In this document: in pieces, positions 22,298 through 33,876 of the stretch
Position numbering within the stretch: the stretch's first letter is position 1
How the letters are laid out: each line of letters opens with the position of its first letter
Source of the DNA: Hygrophila difformis
Lineage: Eukaryota; Streptophyta; Magnoliopsida; Lamiales; Acanthaceae
Assembly (NCBI GenBank): GCA_030278955.1
Contig: JAOANR010000014.1
Location: 27,282,068 to 27,346,067, forward strand
Reading direction: 5' to 3'
DNA length: 64,000 nt
Made by a program: the position numbers and the translations under genes
Notes under the pieces: model-generated
Told to the model about the DNA's origin: nothing
What the model saw: only the letters and a program-made list of their open reading frames with translations
The model's database searches: none

Positions 22298-22981
22298 TCT
22301 CTGTTATTAAGCACGCGAATATGAGTTTCTAATATAAGGCTCGTTAGAGTCAAGAAGATCTAGAAGATATGAATGGTAGGGGAAAATGATAGACGTGGGC
22401 ACGCTAAGTATTCTTGTTCAACATCTAAGACTAAAGCAAGATTAGTGTCAAGTTAGGGCTCCTAAGTAGATTTCAAGCCGAAGTGTAAAACTAGGAATGT
22501 TATTTAACGCAGATAGTTCATATAAAAAGAGAGTTAGTGCAAATATGTATGTATGCATATGCAGTACCCCCAATAAAATTTACTTTATGCATACATTTAT
22601 TTATCCATGGGTTTTAAAATAATTTTATTTTCATGGATAATTAAAAACAATGTTAAAAGGTTTGGGCCACTATATTGGGCCAAAAAAAATAAACATTTGA
22701 GCTATTTAAAAATACAGGTATTGGGCCCTTAAACAATTGGGCTTAAAGAAAATTGAGCCCACAATAGTAAGTATATAAAGTATTGGGCTAAAAATAATTT
22801 CTTGGGCTTCTTAAAGAAAATATTTGGGCTTCTAAAAATTTTTGGGCTAAAAATTTGGGCCTTAACTTCAAATAATAATTGGGCTCTTTAAAATATTTTA
22901 CTAGTTTAGAAATAATAACTTTTGAAAAATAATACTTAAAAATAATAGTTTAAAAATATATTCCGGGCTCTGATACCAACT
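22298..22981 (-). promoter_or_regulatory. E leader: TGGGCY cluster and primer-binding site
   Basis: The primer site at 22968-22978 (TGGTATCAGAG on the minus strand) abuts the LTR at 22982. About ten TGGGCC/TGGGCT words lie at 22665-22885. No coiled-coil ORF stump is seen here. Confidence 0.8.
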
Positions 22982-25470
22982 TGTAACACCCCGGATTTGA
23001 TAACCCAGGCCGGGATGTCACCGCCCCACCTCACTAGTAAGACACGGATTCTCCGAGCTTGCTAAACAGATGCAAGGCTATAGGTATCGCAAAAAGCTTA
23101 AGACAAGTCCGGAATTTATTTAATAATAATAATAATAATAATAAGTCTCATCCACACATAATAGAGATAATAATAAGTCGCAGCGGAAAATAATAAAATG
23201 GGCCGACATGGCCAAAACAGCCCGATATGCAAGTATCATAAAAAGCGATAAAACAATGTTTAAATTTTTCCATCCCCCAAATGCATATGCTCATGCGTTT
23301 TCTCCTTACTCTGAAAAAGAGAAAAACAACAATTTTATCAGTATATAAAATACCGAGTAAGTCGATCCTAACATAGCAATAAATGAGTTTAATTAAATAA
23401 TTAAATTTTACTCCTAGGCATGCATACAAAAATATTCCATTTACCAATTTAAAAATAAATAATTTAATTGTATACTTGAACATGCATTAAATTCATAAAT
23501 AATAATTTAACATGTTATAAAATTTAAGACATAAATTTAAATGCAAAATTTAAAGACAAGAATAAATAAATAAATACGTAAAAAGTATTAAGTCTTTTAA
23601 ATTTTCCTGTTACGTCACCATTCCTCAATATTCACTGTAGCCGGTCATCCGGCGGCCGCAGCCGTTTCGTAAGTTTCTTGTGTAGCCGGTCATCCGGCGG
23701 CCGCAGCCGTATCTGCCATACCCAGTAATACTCCGGAGCCTCGGAAAATCCATACGGATAATCCCGAGAGTGTAGGCCATGTATCTCATGCCGTTTTGGC
23801 GTAGTATTTCATTTGAATTCTCTAGTCCATTATAGGCCCGAAGAAAAGGGCTAGAGGGGCACCCTGCAGAGCACTCACCCTCCACCAAAGTATCTCATAT
23901 CGTTTTGATTTAGTGTAACGGGATTTTTCAAAACTATAGATTTATCGTATTTCAAGGTTTCGACCGTTGGTTTCGAAATTTCAAAATCTCTTCGATTTAA
24001 AATCGTTTGGCGTCACAGTTTACGCCTTTTTAGTTTAAAAATTCATTCCAAGTCCGAAAAAATCTGAAATTTTCACAGTATATCCAAAACACCCTAACAA
24101 ACAACTTTTGTGTTTTAACGATTTCGAAATAAGTTGAGGAAACATGTCAAAAATTGAGTTTATTGCACAACATATACACAGTCAGGTTTCAGTTTTACTA
24201 CAGTTTAGAAAATCGACGTTTTGACATAACAAATGGACTCCAAAAATTCTGAAAGTTTATACACACATAATAGACATGATTATCTACAACTTGCATTTAG
24301 ATTGCAAAGATAAATTCAGACTAGAAAATATAGAAACATGCTCATCAAATTCGGACATGTACACTGTTAGTTTTCGAAAAAGTTTTAACAAGGCAGTTTA
24401 TGTTCGGAGTGATTTGGGTAGGAAACGTTGATGAAAATCTCTGAAATTTTTACACAACATAGTTTAATGTGTTAGGATCAAAAGTCTAGTTTTGAGTTTT
24501 TCGGTTTGATTTCTCGAAATAGGGTTTTTAATCGGATTTCAAAAATTGCGCATGTTGGGGTTTTTAAGTTTGATTTTTACGTTTCGTTACAAAGAAACTA
24601 AATCGGACGCCCCTAAGCCACCCGTATTGATATGAAAGGCATCAACTTACTGTGATTGAGTGTTTGGTCGTCCTAGGGTCGCTCGGCTCGTCCAAAGTTA
24701 CTACGAACGGATCCAAGCACACTTCTCCTTCTCCTTCGGCCACGAACGTGTTTGCAAGTCCAATAATCGAAAGTTAGATTGAGGATTGGGGATAAAATGA
24801 GAAAAGGAATCTGAAATACTCCTTACCAATGATCTACGGGTTGTAAACCTTGATCTACACATTCCCACGATCGTCGATGGTCGCCGGAAGTTCTTCGGGA
24901 AGTCGGCGGAAAAGTGTTTGGCTTTGGGAGAGTTTTGGGAGAGTAGGGAAGGGTTTGGAGACTGGTAATTGAGGTGAGAATCTGCTCTCCCTCGACCTAA
25001 TACTCTTTCCCCCGTCCAAAATCCACTTTCCATAGTCGGGGGGTCGAATTATGGCAAGAAATCGCCGAAATTGCATGATCTGCTGCATTCTGGGCAACCA
25101 CGCGGGGTTGGCGCGGTGGTAGGGTAAACACCGCGCGGATAGTGCGCGACCTCCGCCTGGACCTCGGTCCGGGCAGGTCGTGCTATCCGTCGAGCCTTTC
25201 CTCTTCTCTTTCGGACTTCTATCCATCTATGTTCTTGGATTCCGATTTTTCCAGGGTCATTCTCGGATTACGATTTCCATCCTAAATTTATTCCGACTTA
25301 AATTGGTTTCGTGTTCGAAATCTTAAGTCCGTCGGTTTTGGATTCTTCGGCTTCTAAATCATCGTCTTTTAGCTTCCGTGCATTTTCGATTTTACGGGTT
25401 CTCGGAATGAAACCTCTTTACTCATCTGATTAAATTCTATTTTATATCCTAAAAAATTAAGGGTATTACA
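22982..25470 (-). repeat. LTR shared by tandem elements A and E
   Basis: This 2489-bp LTR has a primer site on its left (start of E) and a polypurine tract on its right (end of A), so one LTR serves as 3' LTR of A and 5' LTR of E. On the minus strand it starts TGTAATACCC, with TATAAAAT only about 25 nt in. It contains a CpG-rich block (about 25100-25170), three modules of about 190 bp (24054, 24239, 24431) and a hairpin-rich block (23635-23880) with two copies of the GCCGG-TCAT-CCGGC unit. Confidence 0.85.
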
Positions 25471-25728
25471 GTCTACCCTCCTTAAGAATCAACTTCGTCC
25501 TCGAAGTTGCGCTTTATCATATTGCGAGTTCGGGAATTGTTTGATTAAGCGATTGTATTATTGTGTGTTGTTGTTTGTTATTATTTGACTGAACCCAGAA
25601 TTGAAATTTCCAAGTTGCCTACATACCCCTTGAAGGAATCAAGTCATTATGTAGTTCAAAATAATTTGAATTTGTTTATTTATTGATTTGGGATACATAA
25701 TATTCGGGTTGTTACATCCTCCCCCCTT
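25471..25728 (-). other. Two polypurine tracts 246 bp apart at the 3' end of A
   Basis: Tract 2 (25471-25483, AAGGAGGGTAGAC on the minus strand) precedes the LTR start TGTAATACCC that A uses. Tract 1 (25717-25728, AAGGGGGGAGGA) precedes TGTAACAACCC, the kind of start that C uses. Between them lies sequence homologous to the first part of the C, D and B LTRs, including the CTACxTAATGACTTGAT segment. Confidence 0.8.
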
Positions 25729-25757
25729 AAGATTACAGTTATGTCCCCATAACTGCC

Positions 25758-26876
25758 TACGTATTATTCTCAAGGATGTTCGGGTTTTGACCTTGTTCCT
25801 TGTCAGCCTCTCCTTGCTGAAGGTTCACCAGATCTATTCTCCTTTCGATCGCCTCCTCTGGCGTTAGACATCCCCTAGACTTGTGACCAAACTTGCCGCA
25901 CTTATAGCAGGCTCCAGGCTTCGGGCATTGGCGCACCAGATGTGCTTGGTTGCATCGTGGGCAGCGTGGTATGAATGCTTCACGGTTGTCATCTCTTCCA
26001 TTCTCGAGACCTTTATTTTCTTTCCTTAGAGATCCATTGCCTTTCCTAGAGTTGTTGTTGTTGTCTTTCCGATCCTTCTTCTCAATTCCTTGCGAGTCCT
26101 TGCTCGACTAACCATTTTCCTTACGCTTCAATTGCTGGATTCGAGCAATTGCTACAGCGCGATCATAAACCGTCAGCAGGTTCGTGAATTGTCCTACTGC
26201 AAGTATCTCCTGGATAATAAGGTTCAGACCCATCTCGAATTTCTGAGCCTTGTCAGAGTCGGTTGGTACTAGCCTCGTAGCAAATCGTACTAGCTCCTTG
26301 AATTTGGTGTAGTACTCTTGCACTGTTTGCGCACCTTGCTTTAGGTTGATGAATTCCTCGTACTTCGCAGTCTTGGTGCTCAGTGGGTAAAATCTCTCTC
26401 AAGGCTTCCGTAAGTCCTTCCCAGGTGTAGGCTTCTTCATCTTCCTCTGAATTCGTTTGAAGGTTTTGCCACCACTCATCGGCCTCGCCTCCTAAGTAGT
26501 AGGTCGCTACACGTATCTTCTCCTCGTCGGGGCATTTGATAGCGTCCAAAAGTTTATCAAAGGTACGGATCCACCCCTGTAGTCTGGCGGGATCTTCCTC
26601 CCCATCATAGTGTGGTGGTTGATAAGGACTTACTAAAGCTAGATAGTTGTTTCGAGCTGCTGGCGGAGGTATTGCCGCTTGTGACCTATGCACCTCAGCG
26701 TTTCCTAATGCTACGAGTACTTCCTCTACCGTCCTTAAACGTTCATCCATATTGTTGGGAATAGGAGGCGCTCAATCTCCTACGTTCGGAGGAATCTCAT
26801 TGTTGTTAGGTGCGTTTGGGAGGTCAGTGTCGATGCCGTTTGGGCTTACCTTCCTCGGTTTTCTCCTAGGTGTCAT
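25758..26876 (-). pseudogene. A gag remnant fused to the last codons of pol
   Basis: Gag starts MTPRRKPRK at 26876. It has a TGA at 26772-26774 (where E has Arg) and a frameshift near 26398. It continues through [20 protein letters not shown] to two zinc knuckles (25871-25960, including CYKCGKFGHKSRGC). Just after them the sequence jumps to the end of pol (GTTATGGGGACATAACTG). Protease, reverse transcriptase, RNase H and integrase are deleted, leaving a non-autonomous copy. Confidence 0.85.
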
Positions 26877-27561
26877 TCTCTGTTATTAAGCACGCGAAGA
26901 TGAGTTTCTAATCTAAGGCTCGTTAGAGTCAAGAAGATCTAGAAGATATGAATGGTAGGGGAAAATGAGACGTGGGCACGCTAAGTATTCTTGTTCAACA
27001 TCTAAGACTAAAGCAAGATTAGTGTCAAGTTAGGGCTCCTAAGTAGATGTCAAGCCGAAGTCTAAAACTAGGAATGTTATTTAACGCAGATAGTTCATAT
27101 AAAAAGAGAGTTAGTGCAAATATGTATGTATGTATATGCAGTACCCCCAATAAAATTTACTTTATGCATACATTTATTTATTCATGGGTTTTAAAATAAT
27201 TTTATTTTCATGGATAATTAAAAACAATGTTAAAAGGTTTGGGCCACTATATTGGGCCAAAAAAAATAAACATTTGAGCTTTATTTAAAAATATAGGTAT
27301 TGGGCCCTTAAACAATTGGGCTTGAAGAAAATTGAGCCCACAATAGTAAGTATATAAAGTATTGGGCTAAAAATAATTTCTTGGGCTTCTTAAAGAAAAT
27401 ATTTGGGCTTCTAAAAATTTTTGGGCTAAAAATTTGGGCCTTAACTTCAAATAATAATTGGGCTCTTTAAAATATTTTACTAGTTTAGAAATAATAACTT
27501 TTAAAATAATAATACTTAAAAATAATAGTTTAAAAATATATTCCGGGCTCTGATACCAACT
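26877..27561 (-). promoter_or_regulatory. A leader: TGGGCY cluster and primer-binding site
   Basis: Nearly identical to the E leader. The primer site is 27548-27558 and TGGGCY words lie at about 27238-27470. Confidence 0.8.
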
Positions 27562-28605
27562 TGTAACACCCCGGATTTGATAACCCAGGCCGGGATGTCA
27601 TCGCCACACTTCACTAGCAAGACACGGATTCTCCGAGCTTGCTAAAGAGATGCAAGGCTATAGGTATCGCAAAGAGTGTAAGACAAGTCCGGAATTTATT
27701 TAAAAATAATAATAATAATAATAAGTCTCATCCACACATAACAGTGATAATAATAAGTCGCAGCGGAAAATAATAAAATGGGCCGACATAGCCAAAACTC
27801 GGGTTTTTCATGCCCGATATGCAAGTATCATAAAAAGCGATAAAACAATGTTTAAATTTTTCCATCCCCCAAATGCATATGCTCATGCATTTTCTTCATA
27901 CTCTGAAAAAGAGAAAACAACAATTTGATCAGTATATAAAATACTGAGTAAGTCGATCCTAACATAGCAATAATGGGGTTTAATTAAATAATTAAATTTT
28001 ACTCCTAGGCATGCATACAAAAATATTCCATTTACCAATTTAAAAATAAATAATTTAATTTTATACTTGAACATGCATTAAATTCATAAATAATAATTTA
28101 ACATGTTATAAAATTTAAGACATAAATTTAAATACAAAATTTAAAGACAATAATAAATAAATAAATACGTAAAAAGTATTAGGTCTTTTAAATTTTCCCG
28201 CTACGTCACCATTCCTCAATATTCAGTGTAGCCGGTCATCCGGCGGCCGCAGCCGTATCTGCCATACCCAGTAACACTCCGGAGCCTCGGGAAATCCATA
28301 CGGATAATCCCGAGAGTGTAGGCCATGTATCTCATGCCGTTTTGGCGTAGTATTTCATTTGAATTCTCTCGTCCATTATAGGCCCGAAGAGAAGGGCTAG
28401 AGGGGCACCCTGCAGAGCACTCACCCTCCACCAAAGTATCTCATATCGTTTCGATTTAGTGTAACGGGATTTTTCAAAACTATAGATTTATCGTTTTTCA
28501 AGGTTTCGACCGTTGGTTTCGAAATTTCAAAATCTCTTCGATTTAAAATCGTTTTGGCGTCACAGTTTACGCCTTTTTAGTTTAAAAATTCATTCCAAGT
28601 CCGAA
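27562..28605 (-). repeat. A 5' LTR, left part (split by element B)
   Basis: Starts TGTAACACCCC at 27562, matches 22982 onward, and stops at CCGAA where B is inserted. It has one copy of the CGGCGGCCGCAGCC hairpin unit where the shared LTR has two, and the CTCGGG/CCCGAG stem-loop around CCATACGG. The LTR resumes at 44724. Confidence 0.92.
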
Positions 28606-31052
28606 TGTAACACCCCGGATTTGATAACCCAGGCCGATGTGTCACCGCCGCATTTCCCTAGCAAGACACGGATGTCCGAGCTCGCCATGGAAATGCAAGG
28701 CTTGTGGGCACGTAAAAGCTTTAAAAACATTTCAACGTATAGTCCGGAATTTAATAATACTTAAGTCAAAATACGAAAGTAAAGGCCATCATGCACGGAT
28801 AAAGTAAATGCGACAGAAAGTAATCACGGCCAACACGGCCAAAACCTCGGGTTAAACAGACCCGGTAAAAACAGTAATACGGTGCAGAAAGCGAAAATGT
28901 TCACAAATAATTCCCCCCAAGGACGACTAAGAAGAGGACACCATACCGGGAGATCACTAACGAGGCAATCTCAACATAGGACGACTAACGAGGCAGTCCA
29001 AACAATGGGAGACCACTAACGAGGCAGTCTCAAAAAGATAGTAGGACCACTAACGAGGCGATCCAAAAAAATACAGCGCGCGAGATCACTAACGAGGCAA
29101 TCTCAGATAGTAAGGAGACCACTAACGAGGCAGTCTCAAAGATAATGATAGCATGAAGATCGGCTCAGCCTAGTGAACGGGATTTTTCGAAAGTTCGTAT
29201 TTCAATGTTATCAAATGATCGATATCGCATTTTCATAGTTCGAGTTTTCTCAAGTTCGAAAAATCCTATTCGAGGCAGTTTACGCCTTTCTTAATTAAAA
29301 ATTCGTCTTTACACCAAAAATTCTGAAATTTTTACAGTAGTTCAAAGACACACACACGAACAACTTCCATGTTTTAAGTTTTTGGAAATAAGGTTCCGAA
29401 GTGAGTCGAATTTCGAGTTCTTTGCAAAGAATGATTTCTGTCTTAAAAACTGGTTTCGTCACAGGTTCGTGCAACGCCGATTAAAAATTCATTTCAAAAC
29501 CAATTGATGCGAAATTTTTACAGTAATTACAAAACAAGTTAAGGAACAACTTTCATGTTTTAAGAATTTGGAAATAATGAATTCTTGATACTCAAAAATC
29601 GACCACAACCCACTGTATACTCGCGGGCTCCGAAAAGGTTTTAAAGCAGTTTTGAAATTCGACCGTTTGACGTATCAAATGAACACCAAAATCTGTGAAA
29701 TTTTATATGCACACTCTAGACACAATTATCTACAACTTTTGTTTAGGAATGCAAAGTTGAATCATTCGAAAAATGGGTGAAAAACATGCATCAAGTCGAG
29801 TAAGGGAAACCGTCACAGTTTGAAATGTTCGGGTTGTCACAGAAAGTTTACGGCGTGATTTGGGATAGCAAATCTTATTGTCAACGGCTGAAATTTGGAC
29901 ACAAGATAGATAAAGGTGTTAGGAACAACTTTTATGTTGAAAAGTTTTCGGTTTGAATTCCCGAAGGTCGAGTTTTAGGCGAGTCTTTGAAATTGGACGA
30001 AAATAGGGTTTTTGAAAACCGATTTTTGCTACAAGCCTATATCTCGAGTTTTAAACAACAAATAACCACGAAAATTTGTGAGTAAGGTTTTAACTTACTG
30101 ATTTGAAGATTAGGAGTACTGGGATGGGTATCCGGATGCTCTAGGGTCGCGACGAACGGCCAATCCTTCCGATCGCTTTTCGTTCGTTTTCCGGCGTGAA
30201 ATCGTAGTAAAGGAAACGGGTTAGATTTTGAGTTTCTAAGTGTTATGGACGAATTAAAATGTTTAACCATGGCTTACCAAGAGTCTAGAGGGCAGGGCTT
30301 GGTTCCTCTCGCCTCGTCGTCGCCGGAATGCTCGCCGGAAAGTGTCGTCGGAAGAGTTTCGGCTTGGGGAGGAAGTTTAGGAGTAGTGTGGGAGTAGTTT
30401 CTGTAAGTCTAGAGTTTGGAGGCGCCCCCAGCCGCCCTTAAGTTTCCCTCATGTCTGGGATTTGGTTTCCCTTGAAGGGGGTGGTCGATTTTGGCAAGAA
30501 AATCGCCATGGAAGGAAAGTTTACACCTCCTGCACCTCTGGCGCGGAGGTGGCGCGCACATAGGCCTTTGTCCGCGCGGAGTGCGCGCGAACCATCCAGG
30601 GACGCGACTCCCTTTGCCCGCGCGGTGGCCGCGTGTATGCGCGCGGGGTGCGCGTCGCCCGAACCGGCCGGTTCGGGCGGTTCGTGTGGTCCGTCGGTTC
30701 CTTTCTTCCTTTTCTCGATCGGGTTTCTATCCTTCGCGCTCTTGGTCCGACTTTTCGGGTCATTCCCAACTCGAAATTCTCATGTGGGTTTATTTACGAA
30801 TTCGATCTAACTCCCGTATGATCATTCGTCTACTTAAACTCGTCTCGTCCTTCCTTAATGATTTTACGGAAGTTGTGTTTTGGTTTCCTCGGGTTTAAAT
30901 GTTGGGATGCCTTCGGTTATATTTTTATTTTGTGATTTATTTTATGACTGAACTTGGTATTTGAATTCTCAAGCTGCCTACGTACCCCGTGAAGGGATCA
31001 AGTCATGACGTAGTTCAAAACAATTTGAATTTGTTTTTCCTCGGGTGTTACA
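28606..31052 (-). repeat. Element B 3' LTR
   Basis: 2447 bp, closely similar to the right LTR but lacking about 319 bp (missing between 28920 and about 28925, equivalent to about 42273-42591). It contains six hairpin units (about 28951-29138), a CpG-rich block (30538-30675) and a perfect 20-bp palindrome (30658-30677) centred on CCGGCCGG. Confidence 0.9.
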
Positions 31053-31066
31053 TCCTCCCCCCCCTT
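31053..31066 (-). other. Polypurine tract of B
   Basis: Minus strand AAGGGGGGGGAGGA next to the LTR start TGTAACACCC. Confidence 0.8.
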
Positions 31067-31076
31067 AAAAATACAG

Positions 31077-31560
31077 TTATGTCCCCATAACTGTGGTCGA
31101 GTCATCTTGGAAGAGGGTAGGGTAACGTTGTCTCATGTCGGCTTCCAATTCCCAGGTCGCCGTTTCTGTTTCGTGGTTAGACCACAGGACCTTGACCATC
31201 CTTACAGATTTATTTCTTGTTACCCTTTCCTTGTAGTCGAGTATTTGCACCGGGGTTTCTTCATAGGTCAAGTCATCATCCAATTCGATTACGTCCGGTT
31301 GGAGTACATGCGACGTGTCGGGCACATACTTCTTCAGTTGGGAGACGTGAAACACGTTATGGACGCGTGCTAGTTGAGGTGGCAGTGCTAGCCGGTACGC
31401 TAGATTCCCCACTCTTTCGAGGATCTCATATGCTCCTATGTATTGTGGGCTTAGTTTTTCCCTTGTCCGCCGAAGCGTATCACACCCCTGTTGTTTGTGA
31501 TATTCTTGGCGCCATCCCGTCGCCGCTTTTGGAACTTCAAGTCTCGTCGCCTAGACACGG
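31077..31560 (-). pseudogene. Integrase C-terminal region and chromodomain in B
   Basis: The minus-strand frame 31412-31077 reads LAYRLALPPQLARVHNVFHV then QLKKYVPD and the chromodomain (VQILDYKERV, VKVLWSNH, WELEADMRQRYPTLFQD), ending TVMGT. Upstream to about 31560, LSPQYIGAYEILERVG and degraded VGD-type sequence can be followed with a frame break. The catalytic core is absent. Homology ends just before the promoter region of the antisense gene. Confidence 0.85.
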
Positions 31561-31637
31561 GTAGCTAGGTAGTGTCGGATGGGGCAAAATAAGGGAAACG
31601 AACAACAACCAAAAGAGATAACTAAATTAAAATAAAA

Positions 31638-32444
31638 TATATAAAAAAAGAAAACATTTTTCAACCTCCGCGCGGTGCCGCGCCGAGACCGCGCGGCCGC
31701 GGCAGGTCAAAAAATAGGGCTCGCGGTGTGCGCGAGCCCTTTCCACCACTTCTCCCTTTCGCGACCGAGCGCTGTTTTCCATCAAATTCGACCTCCTCTA
31801 CCCCATTTCTCCCGGTTTCTGTCCCGATTTTGCTAACCAAGGTATGTATCTACTAGAATCACTTATCAATTTCAGTTTTTATGCTTATGTCTTCCTAGTT
31901 TTTGGGTAGATTTGGGAGTTAGGGTTTAGTTCGAAGAATTTGGGGGTTTGCTAGTTTTAGGTTTGATTTGTACAAATTAGTAAGCATTCGTGTCAATTGA
32001 TGTTATTTCAGTTGTATTGCTTGCGTTTATGCCATAATGTTTTTATGTTTCTAGTGATTTCCCTTTTGATTTGGATTTTTAGGACTAATATAAAATTTCG
32101 ATTTTTGGTTGGTGTTGTGGCATGATCATTGGTTTATTTTCCCGTTGTTTTGAGCCATTTGGTAATGATGGGTTGTTGTTGGAGTACTTGTTTCATTTCG
32201 GTGGCCAATTCCATATGCTTGTTAGTAATTCGAAATTTGGTTTATTGCGCTCTTAACGTGTTCAACGAAATGCCGCAGGGGACTTTGGGGGATTTGTCTA
32301 AACGTATTCTTTGTTTTGGCGATGATAAATTTGAGGTTCTTATGGGTTGCTTATGTTAGGAGTTTATATTGGCGCTTCCGTGTGGTTCCGTTTGATAATT
32401 AGTTTGCGGTTTTGAATCCTGATATTGGTATTGGCTACCTGCAG
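31638..32444 (+). promoter_or_regulatory. TATA box, GC-word leader and intron of the B antisense gene
   Basis: TATATAAA at 31638-31645 is followed about 25 bp on by a CGCGCGG word block (31668-31702) and a hairpin with a perfect 10-bp stem and GTGTG loop (31716-31740). A pyrimidine-rich leader follows, then an AAG/GTATGT donor (GT at 31842) and a CTGCAG acceptor ending at 32444. The intron is 603 bp. D has the same donor and acceptor positions relative to the ORF. Transcription start is inferred from the TATA spacing. Confidence 0.65.
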
Positions 32445-32445
32445 G

Positions 32446-33590
32446 ATGTTGCTCTTTCTATGGGTCGTTCTGGCGTCTCTCATGTGTCCTCCGAGGACTA
32501 GGAGACGAGTTACTGATGAGGCTGGCCCCAGTCATGCCGCTCCGGCGATGCCTGATTCTGACGAGAGCGAGCCAGAGGAGGACGAGGAGCAGCGGGGCCC
32601 GCGAATCAGGGGTCTCCCGGACGAGGTGCGTCCTCACCGGCACGACAGGTTCCGGTTTAGGACGAGGGATGCCCATGACTTTTATTTCGACGAGCTTCGT
32701 CGAAACAGGGCTTACGTCCTTGAGAGAGGCATATATCCTCTTCATCTGGGCGTTGACAGGGTCAGTGCAGTCTTGGAGTATTTGCAGTGGACCGGTCTGG
32801 CACGTCACCCCGAGGGCGTTGCCTCCGGTTATCTGGCTATGGAGGTTATCGCCAACATTGGCGGTCTCGGGGAGGGTGACGACCTATCTCGGGTATGGGT
32901 CCGTGGTCGCTATCTCGACTTCAGTGCTCGGGCGATCAATGCCTATTTTGGCTTGCCTGACGATGGCGTATTTCGCCCACAGCCTGAGGGACGTGTTCTT
33001 GCTCCTGCGTGGAACACCTTATGCACCATAGTGCCTCCTCAGCTCGAGCACGGTCATGAGCTTCGTTTGACGACGATGGACTCCCCTTGGCGAGAGCTTG
33101 CTCAGCTGTGGTTAGGGCGCGTCCGGCCGATCACCCGGAGCCACATTGTCCTGGATCATGTCTATGAGACCATTTGCTTTATCGCGCGAGACGGTAGGGT
33201 GAATGTAGGAGCTTGTATCGAGGACAACTTGCGGGGTACGCGGAGAGGACGAGGGAGTAGGGTGATTACCCATGTTCACCTCATTTGTGGGTTGTGCGCG
33301 GCGCAGGGGATTCGCACTACACCGGAGACAGATCCGTACGACCTAGTAGCGGGCCGTTGCTACCGTATCCCGACTTATGCTGACCGGCGTAGCGCCTTAC
33401 GTCGTGGGGCTCCCCGTGCTGTACTTCGCCCGTAGCCTGATGACGGCGGCCTGATCCTTGTTGTACTACCGGAGCAGCCACCCCCTCCTCCAGTAGTTCC
33501 ACCTCCTGCAGTGGCACCTCAGGGGCAGGAGATGACTCAGTTGCTGCAGATGATGCAGGAGATGCGGGTCTGTATGGATGCCGTCTTCGC
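32446..33590 (+). pseudogene. Antisense gene of B: plant transposon protein domain, truncated by TAG and by insertion G
   Basis: The ORF from MLLFLWVVLASLM runs to TAG at 33433-33435, where D has CAG. It contains the whole domain uninterrupted: VWVRGRYLDFSARAIN, YFGLPDD, RELAQLWLGRV, VNVGACIEDNL, HLICGLCAAQGI, CYRIPTYADRR. After the TAG the frame is still recognisable as the proline-rich linker and the MQEMR heptads until about 33590, where sequence unlike D begins. D and B thus carry different lesions in the same gene: frameshift in D, nonsense and truncation in B. Protein-level conservation of the domain suggests selection until recently. Confidence 0.75.
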
Positions 33591-33876
33591 ATGGTTGGCT
33601 GATAGCCTGGAGACACCCGACCTGTTTGGAAATCAAGGACCAAGGGTCTACTGCACCAGGGTGATGGAGGAAGAGGAGGATGACATGGTAGATTTCTGCG
33701 TACCCTGCAGCTTGACGAATTATGTCCATTGGACCAGGATTTTCTTCCAAGGATAGAAGGGTACAGCTTTGTCTGTATTGATGTCTGATTGTAATTAAGG
33801 TCGTGTACTGTATAACAAACCTTAGAATTATCTGTTATGATGGGTGTACGACGTATTTTGGGCAGTCGTACATTTA

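Noticed and set aside
33600..33870. 3' LTR of element G
   Set aside because: The stretch is under 300 bp, does not match 36175-41005 by eye, and shows no LTR end or polypurine tract.
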